This document shows, in pieces, positions 48,466-57,056 of a stretch of DNA of 64,000 bases. The DNA comes from CAWAMR01 sp963783095 (GTDB lineage Bacteria > Planctomycetota > Planctomycetia > Gemmatales > Gemmataceae), in assembly GCA_963783095.1 (NCBI GenBank), contig CAWAMR010000002.1, forward strand, positions 1,364,001 to 1,428,000. Direction: 5' to 3'. The notes below the pieces were generated by a model. The model saw only the letters and a list, made by a program, of their open reading frames with translations, made no database searches and was not told the origin of the DNA. Both the position numbers and the translations under genes were made by a program. Each line of letters begins with the position of its first letter. The first letter of the stretch is position 1.

Positions 48466-49387
48466 TCAAAAATCGATGCTGTCGACGATCTCGCCGCCCG
48501 CGATGGTGCCCATTGCCTCCAGGGTAGCGGCATCCGTCGTGCCGGAGGGCACGTTTCGCAGAAAATGCACCGAGCCGTCGGCGTAAAGGAAATTGGCACC
48601 GACGATGTGTTTGCTCGAAGAGTCATCCAGGTTTCTTCCCGTGGGAGAATTGATCGTACCAGCGTGAATGAGAACCAGATCGGCGGACCCTTGCCCCAGC
48701 TTGCCCGGCACAGCGTTCGGATTGAATTGCCCTTGATTGCAATAGCCGCCGGTGACCGCGCCTACCCACGTTCCCATAACATTGGCAAACGCACGTTCTT
48801 CAATGAAGATGGTGCTGCTCTGTGCCATCGATAATGTCGGTGAATCGTACCGCGCTATTGCGATAAAAACAGCCGTTTCCGGTGGCAGCCGTGGTGCTGA
48901 CTCCGCCGCCGCAACAGGCGGCATAACTCGATGGTGCCATAATGCAGATCGCATTCCAGGAACTGCCGGTCACGGTAAAGGCAGCCATCGTGTTCAGGTC
49001 CGACGGGCAGATAAAGGTCTTGACGAGTGTTCCAATCGCGGGTGAGTCTTGGACCGGCTGGCTGAGATTGAATTGGGCATAGAGACTACCTTGTTCCATA
49101 TACGGCAAGATATAGGCTCCCCAGGCCCAGCCGGCGCAGTATCTGTCCCGCCATTTACATAAGCACCTGTCGCAGAGTAACCGGCGGGCAATACTTCATT
49201 GCTGCCGTGATAGTTGTGGATGGCCAGTCCGATCTGCTTGAGATTATTGCTCGCACTTGATACGACTGGCCGCTTCGCGGACTTTTTGCACAGCGGGCAA
49301 GAGTAATCCGACCAGGACGGCGATAACGGCAATCACCACGAGTAGTTCGATCAAGGTAAAGCCGATTCGACGAGTTCGCATGCGCAT
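48466..49387 (-). pseudogene. DUF1559 gene with about three frame breaks
   Basis: From ATG 49387 (GGAG upstream) the prepilin leader RRIGFTLIELLVVIAVIAVL is intact. The frame is then lost near 49262 (an extra G in TGCGAGCAAT), near 49112 and near 48835. Recognisable pieces are NNLKQIGLAIHNYHGSNE, YMEQGSLYAQFNLSQP, FICPSDLNTMAAF, DIIDGT and FLYADGSVHFL. The order of all DUF1559 landmarks is kept, so this is one gene broken by small indels. It converges with the intact DUF1559 gene at 47529. Confidence 0.82.
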
Positions 49388-49610
49388 GATGCCACGCTCC
49401 AGGAGTGAAAAGGTGAAAGGAGGAGCATGGCGAATGGAAGCAAGAGGAAGAAAAACCGCTCGCAACGCTGGCTGAGCACCCTCGGCAGGAAACTTCGAAG
49501 ACCATCTTTAATGAGATTGAGTCTCAAGATCAATATAGATTAGCATCGACAGGTTTGGCGTCAAGGTCAGGATTCGAAAATATCGTGTTTTTCGGAGAAC
49601 GATCAACTTC

Positions 49611-49667
49611 GATAACCCTACGCGCAAGCGAGGAAAAACCGCATCCTTGCTTGCGCGTAGGGTTATC
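49611..49667. repeat. ACGCGCAAGCGAGG palindrome
   Basis: GATAACCCTACGCGCAAGCG pairs with CTTGCGCGTAGGGTTATC around a short A-rich loop. Same family as the two elements at 61505 and 61616. It lies downstream of hemP (stop at 49700) and may end its transcript. Confidence 0.8.
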
Positions 49668-49699
49668 AACTTGGGCGTGAATTGTGGAATGATTGGCCG

Positions 49700-49888
49700 T
49701 TACTTGGTCAAAACAAGCCCGCCACGACGTGTGCGGCGTAGACGATAGCGCTCACCCTGATAAACGATTACTATTTCCTTGGCGTCACCAAACAAATTCT
49801 CGGCGGACACTTCCACGGCTTGCTCGGGCAATGGACCCGGCCGAGTGTCGTCTTCGCGCGATTTCTTATCGGGAGTTTGGGGCCGCAT
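49700..49888 (-). CDS. hemP: Hemin uptake protein HemP
   Basis: A 62-aa protein whose C-terminal half (EIVIVYQGERYRLRRTRRGG then LVLTK) matches the HemP family, including the invariant ending L(I/V)LTK. HemP proteins are small regulators or accessory factors for heme and iron uptake genes and are usually iron-repressed. The ATG at 49888 has AAGG upstream. It is divergent from bfr across 171 bp that holds a Fur-type palindrome. Confidence 0.85.
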   Translation of the reverse strand: MRPQTPDKKSREDDTRPGPLPEQAVEVSAENLFGDAKEIVIVYQGERYRLRRTRRGGLVLTK

Positions 49889-50004
49889 GTTCGCCTTTCA
49901 GCGCGGAGTTTTCAGTGCGGGTCGGTTCCGAAATGGAAGGGAACATCTTTTCGGGATTTCGTCGTTGACCGTCAGCAGCATCGCGGTACGATACTGAAAT
50001 CGTT

Positions 50005-50023
50005 ATTGAGAACTATTCTCGAC
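50005..50023. promoter_or_regulatory. Fur-type box between hemP and bfr
   Basis: The 19-bp site ATTGAGAACTATTCTCGAC matches the classic pattern AATGAGAATNATTCTCATT in its central TGAGAA...ATTCTC part, with mismatches mainly at the right edge. It lies 36 bp upstream of the bfr start and 116 bp upstream of hemP. Its neighbours are all iron genes. A second, more symmetric site precedes bfd. Confidence 0.6.
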
Positions 50024-50059
50024 AAAAACATCATCGTTTATCGGGATCAGGAGTCTACT

Positions 50060-50545
50060 GTGCAAGGTCATCCGGATGTCATTGAAGCACTCAACCGGGC
50101 GTTGACGGTCGAACTCACGGCAATCAACCAATACTTCTGTCAGGCCAAAATGTGCCTGAATTGGGGTTACCACAAGCTCGGGCGCAAACACTATGCCGAG
50201 TCGATGGGCGAAATGAAGCATGCAGAAAAGCTGATCGATCGTATTCTCTTCCTCGAAGGGGTTCCGGAAATCGCTCGCTACGATGTCATTCGCGTCGGTA
50301 CGGATGTGAAAGAACAATTCGAGAACGATCTCAAGCTCGAATTAAGCGGGGTCCAACACTACAACCAGACGATTGACCTTTGTACCAGGCTGCTCGACAA
50401 CGGCACTCGCGAAATCTTACAAGTGATTCTGGCCGACTCGGAAGAACACGTCGATTGGTTGGAGCAACAACTGCACCTGATTAACGCGGTGGGATTACAG
50501 AACTATCTGACCGAGCAAATCAGTTCTGAAGAGGAAGAGGCGTGA
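50060..50545 (+). CDS. bfr: Bacterioferritin
   Basis: A 161-aa, 24-mer-forming iron store. The GTG at 50060 has AGGAG upstream; the product starts MQGHPDVIEALNRAL as in the family. Diiron ligands match E. coli numbering at Glu18, Glu51, His54, Glu94 and His130. Met52 for inter-subunit heme is present. Position 127, normally Glu, is Ser, with Glu at 128. The gene is convergent with bfd, overlapping by 43 bp, and a Fur-type box lies upstream. The unusual position 127 could lower ferroxidase activity or be compensated by Glu128. Confidence 0.95.
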   Translation: MQGHPDVIEALNRALTVELTAINQYFCQAKMCLNWGYHKLGRKHYAESMGEMKHAEKLIDRILFLEGVPEIARYDVIRVGTDVKEQFENDLKLELSGVQHYNQTIDLCTRLLDNGTREILQVILADSEEHVDWLEQQLHLINAVGLQNYLTEQISSEEEEA

Positions 50546-50745
50546 GCTTCGAGACAACCGCGCAGGTGCCGATGGCAGGCGGTGCAGCCATCTCCGGCCC
50601 CTGTGCATTGACGGATTTCCTTCAGCGTGCGCAACCCCAATTGGATAATGGACGTAACCACTTCGGCTTCCGTCACTTGAAGGCAATGACAGATGACGCG
50701 CTCTGTACAAGCAACATCCGGGGTGGTGAAAGAGTATCGATCCAT
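50503..50745 (-). CDS. bfd: Bacterioferritin-associated ferredoxin (BFD-like [2Fe-2S])
   Basis: An 80-aa protein. The four cluster cysteines are seen as VICHCLQVTE (C-x-C, near residues 18-20) and GDGCTACHRHL (C-x2-C). Bfd binds the heme site of bacterioferritin and passes electrons to reduce and release stored iron. The ATG at 50745 has GGAAG upstream. The 3' end overlaps bfr tail to tail, which could link the two transcripts antisense. A perfect Fur-type palindrome lies 40 bp upstream, implying induction when iron is scarce. Confidence 0.93.
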   Translation of the reverse strand: MDRYSFTTPDVACTERVICHCLQVTEAEVVTSIIQLGLRTLKEIRQCTGAGDGCTACHRHLRGCLEAHASSSSELICSVR

Positions 50746-50784
50746 GAGAAACTTCCGGCGGAAGGGCAACTGGCAGGTTTGAGA

Positions 50785-50805
50785 TAATGAGACCTAATCT
50801 CATTA
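50785..50805. promoter_or_regulatory. Fur-type box upstream of bfd
   Basis: A perfect palindrome TAATGAGA-CCTAA-TCTCATTA, which fits the 19-bp Fur pattern AATGAGA-N5-TCTCATT on both arms. It starts 40 bp upstream of the bfd ATG, where it would overlap the promoter. Iron-loaded Fur would repress bfd, as in other bacteria that use bfd for iron release. Confidence 0.7.
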
Positions 50806-51463
50806 CCATAATCCTAATGGCGCGCGTTTGCCTTGTCAAGTCTATCGGCGCGAAAAACAAGCGCAACGGGTGTAACCACTTTCTCTGGGGGTCGTAGTGG
50901 CGGCTTCCAGCCGCCGAGAGGTTGCAGACGGCGGCAGGATGCCGCCGCGAGTGCGCCGACGAGTGCATGGAATCGGTAGGGTGAAAGTCCCTATCAATGT
51001 TTCGAGTTTGGACATTGTAGCTGAAGGTAACTGCGTCGTCGCGAGGCGAGGTGGAGAGCAACCGGAAGCGAACGACTGGTCCGTAGGATAACGAACTCGA
51101 TTCGGCCTGTTGTCGTGACGAGCCTGCTAGCGAAAGGCGAAGTCCAAGGAGTCTCGGAGGGCGTCAAACTCAGCACCGAGAACGACAAGGGGTGGTTGGA
51201 GACAGAACGGTCAGAAGGTTCCATGACGGGAAGTAGGGAGATCCGATTTCGCTGGATGTATGGAACGAGGGTCGAGAACGGTTGCCGCAGATGGACCGTA
51301 CCCAAAGGCGTCTGGGCCGGGATGTTGCAGCGAGCATCCGCGGAGCGAAGCGATCGCTGCATGCCCCTTGGGAAGTATCGGAATCGGAAGTCAGAGCGTC
51401 CGTAGTAGCGAAGAAGCCGGGTAACGCCGGGGGAGCCAAGGGACGTAGGAAGTTGGAGGCGTG

Positions 51464-52810
51464 ATGTCAGCACCGCAAGAAACCAACCCGACGGCAGTGT
51501 CAGCAATGACTAATCAAGTCGGAGACGTTATGGAGCGCTGGCTCTGGACCGAACCGGCGGTGTGGAACGAACGCATGTTGACGGTGCTCGAAAAGGGCGT
51601 CCAAGGAGGAATATGGTTTAGTCTGATCGATAAAGTGTGGAAGGAACGCAATCTGCGCGTCAGTCACAGCAAAGTGGCTGCCAACCAGGGCGCTCCGGGA
51701 GTGGATCATGTCACGGTCGAAGCATTTGCCGACGACCTGGACGCCAACGTGGCGAAACTCACCAAAGCCCTCCAGGAAGGAACTTACCAGCCGCAGGCCA
51801 TTCGGCGAACGTATATCGATAAGCCGGGTAGCCAGGAGCAGCGACCTTTGGGAATTCCCACGGTACGCGACCGAGTCGTTCAGGGAGCAGTCCGACACGT
51901 CATCGAACCGATCTTTGAGAAAGAATTCGCCACGCACAGTTACGGCTTTCGGCCCCGGCGGGGTTGCAAAGACGCACTGCGGCGAGTGGATGAACTGCTC
52001 AAGCAAGGTTACGCTTACGTGGTCGATGCCGATCTGAAGAGCTACTTCGACACGATCCCACATGACCGGCTGATGAGTCGGCTGCGGGAACGCATCGCGG
52101 ACGGGCGGATGCTTCAGCTGATCGAATCCTTTCTGAAAGCCGGCATTATGGACGGACTGAAAGAATGGGAACCGGAAGCGGGAGCCCCGCAAGGAGCGGT
52201 GTTAAGTCCTTTGCTGAGCAATATCTATCTCAATCCTCTGGATCACCAAATGGCGGCCCAAGGGTGGCAGATGGTGCGCTATGCCGATGACTTCGTGATC
52301 CTCTGTCGCAATCAGGCCGAAGCGGAACAAACACTGGGGTATATCCGTCAGTGGTGTGAAGCGGAGGGATTGCGGCTGCATCCAACCAAGACGAAAATCG
52401 TCAACGTACAGCAGGAAGGCTTTGACTTTCTGGGCTATCACTTCCTAACCACGCGGCGGGGACGTCTGACGCGCTGGCCGAGGAAGAAGAGCATGGCGAA
52501 GTTCAAAGAGACCATCCGGACGAAGACGAAACGGACGAACGGCCGATCGCTGCGAAGTATAATCGCAGATATCAACCTGACGTTGCGTGGCTGGTTTGGA
52601 TTCTTCCAGCACAGTTACCACACGACGTTTAAGACCGTGGACGGTTGGATTCGCGGACGTTTGCGGAGCATACTGCGCAAACGTTCCGGCGGAAAAGGCC
52701 GCGGACGGGGAACGGATCATCAGCACTGGCCGAATGCCTTCTTTGCCAAACATGGGTACTATAGTCTGGAAGCTGCCCATGCCCGAGCAAGTCAATCCCC
52801 TTGTGGGTAA
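51464..52810 (+). CDS. ltrA: Group II intron reverse transcriptase/maturase
   Basis: A 448-aa protein that both splices the intron RNA and copies it into DNA. The RT domain has ANQGAPGVD (RT1-2), DADLKSYFDTIPHDRL (RT3), GAPQGAVLSPLLSNIYL (RT4) and MVRYADDFVIL with catalytic YADD at 273-276 (RT5). The X/maturase region includes GRSLRSIIADINLTLRGWFGFF; the C-terminus (GYYSLEAAHA) carries no HNH endonuclease. The start ATG 51464 has GGAGG 5-9 bp upstream; an overlapping GTG at 51461 is possible. Intact, with no frame breaks. Confidence 0.95.
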   Translation: MSAPQETNPTAVSAMTNQVGDVMERWLWTEPAVWNERMLTVLEKGVQGGIWFSLIDKVWKERNLRVSHSKVAANQGAPGVDHVTVEAFADDLDANVAKLTKALQEGTYQPQAIRRTYIDKPGSQEQRPLGIPTVRDRVVQGAVRHVIEPIFEKEFATHSYGFRPRRGCKDALRRVDELLKQGYAYVVDADLKSYFDTIPHDRLMSRLRERIADGRMLQLIESFLKAGIMDGLKEWEPEAGAPQGAVLSPLLSNIYLNPLDHQMAAQGWQMVRYADDFVILCRNQAEAEQTLGYIRQWCEAEGLRLHPTKTKIVNVQQEGFDFLGYHFLTTRRGRLTRWPRKKSMAKFKETIRTKTKRTNGRSLRSIIADINLTLRGWFGFFQHSYHTTFKTVDGWIRGRLRSILRKRSGGKGRGRGTDHQHWPNAFFAKHGYYSLEAAHARASQSPCG

Positions 52811-52825
52811 GACCGACAACAGGAA

Positions 52826-52857
52826 AGCCGGATGCGGGAAATCCGCCAGTCCGGTTT
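52826..52857 (+). ncRNA. Group II intron domain V
   Basis: AGCCGGATGCGGG-AAAT-CCGCCAGTCCGGTTT folds into the conserved two-part helix with bulge, starting with the catalytic AGC triad. It begins 15 nt after the maturase stop, where domain V normally lies. Confidence 0.85.
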
Positions 52858-52932
52858 GGAGGGAGGGGAAACCAATATGCTTGGTCTTCCCTACCCTATC
52901 GACAGCATCCCCCAGAGAACTTGGTTACACCC

Positions 52933-53359
52933 AGCGCAACCCAGATCTCAGGTGTAGCCGAATTCGCCAGGGGACCGACCGATTCTTGATGACCAGAACA
53001 GTATCAAATCCACAACACTCACTTCAAGTATTGCCGACTCCAGTACCCGTTGATGCTGGAAAATGCACGATTTCAAGAAATTCTCCCAGCAACTCTAGTC
53101 GGTATTACGAATCAAGAATATGTAATATCGTAACACGATTTTGAATACTGTCACACTCGAATCGTCGAGTATTGCGCAGCTGCCAGTAGGAGCAGTCTCT
53201 TGTACAGACCCAACTGCCTTTTCCCGCGCCGACATCGTTCCTGGCTCGCCATCGTTGCGCTGGCAGCGATGATCGCGGTGGCCACGCTCGCTCACGCTGT
53301 CCGCTTCGCGCAAAGCTACTTTGGATGAAGACTCAGAAACCTGCATCTGGAGCATTGCT
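52933..53359. other. Intergenic region after the intron, no gene seen
   Basis: No convincing coding frame on either strand. It contains AT-rich segments (AATATGTAATATCGTAAC near 53115) and then a short GC-rich stretch leading to the DUF1559 start. It may include the promoter of the DUF1559 gene. Confidence 0.35.
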
Positions 53360-54266
53360 TTGAAGAGTTACCAACACAGATTTGGTTTCACGCTTGTGGA
53401 ACTTCTCGTTGTCATCGCCATCATCGCCATTCTGGTCGGCTTGCTTCTCCCTGCTGTGCAGAAAGTGCGCGAGTCGGCCAGCGCCATCCAGTGCGCAAAC
53501 AACGAAAAGCAACTCATACTGGCCATTCACAACTATGAGAGTGCTTACAATAATTTGCCGCCATCGAACTTCAACCAGGTCGTCAATCCATCGACCGGCA
53601 ATGCTGCTCAAGGCAGCGGCTTCTATGCCATACTCCCGTTTTGCGAACAGGGCAATCTCTTCAACGCCTACACACAAGACATTGCCAATCCCGGCTACCT
53701 GGGCGTTCAGTTTACTCCTCTGAAAATTCACTGGTGCCGCTCGGACCCGACGACAATCAACGGCATCGGCACTGTCGCGCCGAACTACGCCACCGGCAAC
53801 TACTCCTTAAACACTGCGCTCTTTGGTGCCGATGGCACCTGGAACATTCTGGCCGCGCCACCGCCTTATACGATCGCCACAATTCCCGACGGCTCCTCCA
53901 ATACCATCGGGATCGTCGAGGCGTCCGGTTGTTTTCCCGGCTTTCCAGCCGTCGATCCGACCACCGGGCTGAATGCCAGTTACATGACCTGGATGTGGCC
54001 GGCTTATCCCAATAGTTTCGGTCCCTACTGGCCCGATCCGGACCAATTGCCCGGCCAGGTGAACTATACCGGACTTTATACGTTGCCCCAGATCGGGATC
54101 AACGCCGCAGCTAATGAACCCCAATCTTTGCCAGTGCTACCACAACGCCATGAACGTCGCCATGATGGACGGCAGCGTGCGCAAGGTCACACCCGCACTG
54201 AGCCAGGTAACTTGGACCAATGCTTTGAACCCGGCGGACGGACAGGTTCTGGGAACGGACTGGTAG
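53360..54266 (+). CDS. DUF1559 pilin-like protein, frame break near the C-terminus
   Basis: The TTG at 53360 with GGAG 9 bp upstream opens MKSYQHRFGFTLVELLVVIA, a standard prepilin leader. The DUF1559 body includes CANNEKQLILAIHNYESA, AILPFCEQGNL, CRSDPT and DGSSNTIGIVE. Near 54118, in a run of four C, the frame is lost; the expected end NLCQCYHNAMNVAMMDGSVR ... WTNALNPADGQVLGTDW continues one frame over to a TAG at 54264. The coding quality on both sides suggests a single recent or artefactual indel. Confidence 0.85.
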
Positions 54267-54357
54267 CGCAGTGGTGAATCCGCATCATTGAGCGGAAATC
54301 AATTGCAGCTTGTTGGCGTGGGGGGAAATGAAGATCGGGGCAACTGAGACGTCTCGA

Positions 54358-56820
54358 CTATTTCTGCGAATAGCGGATGGTGCCCAACTTATCGTCGATC
54401 CGCTTGACGAGATCGCGCGGTAAAGGAACGAATTTCAGTTCCTTCACATATTCCTGCCCTTCATGGGTGGACCAGCGTAAGAACTCCACGAGTTCGTGCG
54501 CGGAAGCATTGCGGGTCTGATCGACATACAAAATCGCCCAGGTGGTTCCGGCGATCGGGTAAGAATCTTTGCCGCGCGCATCGGTCAGTTCGTAGCGCAA
54601 ATCATCCGGGATGTCTTGCAACGAAGCGCTCCCCGCTGCGGTAACACTTTCCAAGCTGGCCAAAATGGGCCTTCCTTCCCGGTTCTTCACCTCGCCAATG
54701 GTCAAGTTGTTTTCCAGCGCGTATGTCAATTCGAGGTAGCCAATGGAGCCTTCGGTGGTGCTGATCCGAGTTGCGATACCAGCGTTGCCGGTTTCTTCCA
54801 CGCCGCAAGGCCATTTCACCTCTTTGCCCTTGCCGACCTTCTTGCTCCATTCCGCGCTGGCCTTGCCGAGATAGTCGGTCCAGATGAATGTCGTGCCACT
54901 CGATTCCTTGCGATGAACAACGGTTATCTTCAAATGCGGCAGGTTGATTCCCGGATTATTGATGCGAATGGTGTCATCGTCCCAGTGGGTAATCGCTCCC
55001 AGATAAATACCGGCCAGCACTCGTCCGGTGAATTTGAGTCGATCCTTCACACCGGGTATGTAGTACGTGGGGACAACTGCGCCCATGACCAGCGGAATGT
55101 GCAGCACCTGCCCGCGCTTTTGCTCGGCTTGGGCCAGTTCATCATCGGTCATGGCCGCATCGGTGCATCCAAAAAGATACTCGCCGGCTACCACTCCCTT
55201 GATTCCAGCACCGGAACCCTTTCCCGAATAATTGACCCTCACGCCCTTGTCTTTCTCATAAACTTCTGTCCAGCGCTGCATGATCGGGCTAACGAAGGTA
55301 GAACCGCCACCGCTGAGGACGACCCCGGCAAACGTCACGGGCTTGGGGTCGTTTTCTTTTCTCGTTGGATTGGGATCCGTTGATTCGGGCTTTTGGGCCG
55401 GTTCGATTCGACCTGCCGGTTTCTCCTGTAATGCACGCCAGAGGAAGAATCCCCCAACCGAGATTACTACCAAACCCGCCAGCAGCAGCCACGCCATCTG
55501 CCGGCCGGAAAGACCTTTTTTGGAAGAGGCAAGCTTGGTTGGAGTGAGGACGATCGAGGGATCATTGATCGAATCGATCTTCACCGGCCGAACGGGATTG
55601 GTAGCAGTCGGGGTTTGCAGGGCACCTCGACGCGCTTGCGGAACGGTCTCCGAGGCCCAGAATTGGGGAGCTGATACCGGCAAAGAGGTCACCACTGGCG
55701 GAGGCGAAAGTCCCAGCCTATAGATTGAAACGGCCTGAACCGGCATTTCGTTATCCGCGGGAGGCGAAATCGGCTCGGACGTCCATTTGGACAATGCTTG
55801 AACGATCTCATCCGCTTTCTGGAAGCGGTCGTTGGGTTCCTTGGCCATCATGCGGTCGAGAACCTGGCTCAAACCCTGGGGTATCCGTGGACATAGGACG
55901 CTGAGCGGCTCCGGAGCGCGCGTCTGATGCCAGTACATCTTCATCGGGATCGTACCTTCCGGAAAAGGAACCGATCCCGTCAGCAGAAAGTACATCGTGC
56001 AGCCCAGGCTGTAGATGTCCGCCCGGATATCGACTTCCGATTGACCGCTCGCCTGTTCCGGAGCCATGTAATCGACCGTGCCCAAGACGGAGTTGGTGTC
56101 GAATCGCGCGGTGATCGATTGATTCCTGCTCAGATCGCGCGAGAAGCGTGCCAGCCCAAGATCGAGGATTTTGACGACGCCGGTTCGATCCAGCAGAATG
56201 TTGCCGGGCTTGATGTCCCGATGGATCAGGCCGCATCGATCCGCATGTTCTAACCCTGCGGCGGCCTGCGCAATGTAGTGGGCCGTGCGCTCCGCAGTGA
56301 GAGGGCCGCTTTCATTGACAATCTGGTTGAGGTTGGAGCCGTCCACGTACTCCATCACCATGAACGGGTTGCCCTCCACACGGTCCACGTCGAAGACGCG
56401 AACAATGTTGGGATGATCCAGCGCGGCGACCGCTCGGGCCTCGCGATAAAAGCGCTCGATGATGCCCGCGGAGGCGTGCGCCTTGTCGCTCTCTGGAATC
56501 TGAAGCAATTTGATCGCAACCACGCGATGCAGGAGCAGGTGTTCGCAAAGATACACTTTGCCCATGCCGCCCGAGCCGATGAAATCCAGCACCTTGTACT
56601 TTTCCGTCAGGAAAAATCCATCCGATCGACCGCGCGTCAGTTGATGGACGTGAAATGAGGTCAATAGTCGTTCATGGACCAAGCGCTCCGCAACGATGTT
56701 GCAATCCGTTATCGATTCTCCCACTACATTCCTGAAGAAGGGTGGCAATACCTCCGGCGGCAGCAAGCCGCTGCGCTCGAGTAGTTTTTGAAAATCGGCG
56801 ACGGACTGCGGTGCGGCCAT
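54358..56820 (-). CDS. Receptor Ser/Thr kinase fused to a PstS-type phosphate-binding domain
   Basis: An 820-aa uninterrupted protein. Residues 75-340 are a Hanks kinase: GSGGMG (82-87), Lys104, HRDIKPGN (200-207), DLG (220-222, replacing DFG) and GTVDYMAPE. A Pro-rich linker leads to one membrane span (442-461). Residues ~497-810 match PstS-family phosphate-binding proteins: GGGSTF (504-509), YSGKGSGAGIKGVVAG (531-546), FGCTDAAMTDDEL and HRKESSGTTFIW (636-647). The counterparts of E. coli PstS Thr10, Phe11, Ser38, Asp56, Arg135, Ser139 and Thr141 are all present. With the kinase inside and PstS outside, it should sense phosphate or a similar oxyanion. No pst transporter genes adjoin it. Confidence 0.93.
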   Translation of the reverse strand: MAAPQSVADFQKLLERSGLLPPEVLPPFFRNVVGESITDCNIVAERLVHERLLTSFHVHQLTRGRSDGFFLTEKYKVLDFIGSGGMGKVYLCEHLLLHRVVAIKLLQIPESDKAHASAGIIERFYREARAVAALDHPNIVRVFDVDRVEGNPFMVMEYVDGSNLNQIVNESGPLTAERTAHYIAQAAAGLEHADRCGLIHRDIKPGNILLDRTGVVKILDLGLARFSRDLSRNQSITARFDTNSVLGTVDYMAPEQASGQSEVDIRADIYSLGCTMYFLLTGSVPFPEGTIPMKMYWHQTRAPEPLSVLCPRIPQGLSQVLDRMMAKEPNDRFQKADEIVQALSKWTSEPISPPADNEMPVQAVSIYRLGLSPPPVVTSLPVSAPQFWASETVPQARRGALQTPTATNPVRPVKIDSINDPSIVLTPTKLASSKKGLSGRQMAWLLLAGLVVISVGGFFLWRALQEKPAGRIEPAQKPESTDPNPTRKENDPKPVTFAGVVLSGGGSTFVSPIMQRWTEVYEKDKGVRVNYSGKGSGAGIKGVVAGEYLFGCTDAAMTDDELAQAEQKRGQVLHIPLVMGAVVPTYYIPGVKDRLKFTGRVLAGIYLGAITHWDDDTIRINNPGINLPHLKITVVHRKESSGTTFIWTDYLGKASAEWSKKVGKGKEVKWPCGVEETGNAGIATRISTTEGSIGYLELTYALENNLTIGEVKNREGRPILASLESVTAAGSASLQDIPDDLRYELTDARGKDSYPIAGTTWAILYVDQTRNASAHELVEFLRWSTHEGQEYVKELKFVPLPRDLVKRIDDKLGTIRYSQK

Positions 56821-57056
56821 ATACGGAATACCCCGCAGAAGAACAAACGGTTCGTCGAAATGCGTGTTGAAGATTATGCTATTATGTCGCGATTGCGAGC
56901 ATGTGAAAATTTGAAGAAGGATGATTGAATCACTATCTTCTTGCCCTAATGACTCTCCGCGCGCAACAATGACTTAAATCAGATGTCCTTTCGGGTTGCG
57001 CCGGGTCGATTCAATCGTCTTCTGATCGACCCTTTCCTCTCTGCTGAGGGTGCATC

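Larger units (their letters stand above)
50951..52899 (+). mobile_element. Group II intron, about 1.95 kb, with encoded maturase
   Basis: The 5' end GTGCGCCGAC fits the GUGYG consensus. Domain V is a clear 32-nt hairpin with AGC triad and GAAA loop at 52826-52857. Domain VI follows (GGAGGGAGGGGAAACC ... GGTCTTCCCTACCC) and the element ends in AT at 52899. The reverse transcriptase lies in domain IV. The 5' splice site is 3 nt after a GC-rich hairpin, the target choice typical of group IIC introns. About 500 nt of structured RNA (domains I-III) precede the ORF. It appears complete and potentially mobile. Confidence 0.88.
50868..52932. repeat. Palindromic element split by the group II intron
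   Basis: The left arm (50868-50894, GGGTGTAACCACTTTCTCTG...) is complementary to the right arm (52900-52932, ...CAGAGAACTTGGTTACACCC). With the intron 50951-52899 removed the element is 116 bp. Inside are two GC hairpins, GGCGGC-TTCCA-GCCGCC (50899-50915) and CGGCGGC-AGGAT-GCCGCCG (50929-50947). The outer arms resemble those of the uninterrupted element at 8814. Confidence 0.85.

Noticed and set aside
51464..52810. Diversity-generating retroelement or retron reverse transcriptase
   Set aside because: Domain V, the GTGCG 5' end and the maturase X domain identify a group II intron. No template/variable repeat pair or msr/msd is seen.
54358..56820. Part of a pst phosphate transport operon
   Set aside because: No pstA/B/C, phoU or phoR genes flank it. 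The neighbours are DUF1559 and DUF1800, so the PstS domain is not there to serve an adjacent transporter.
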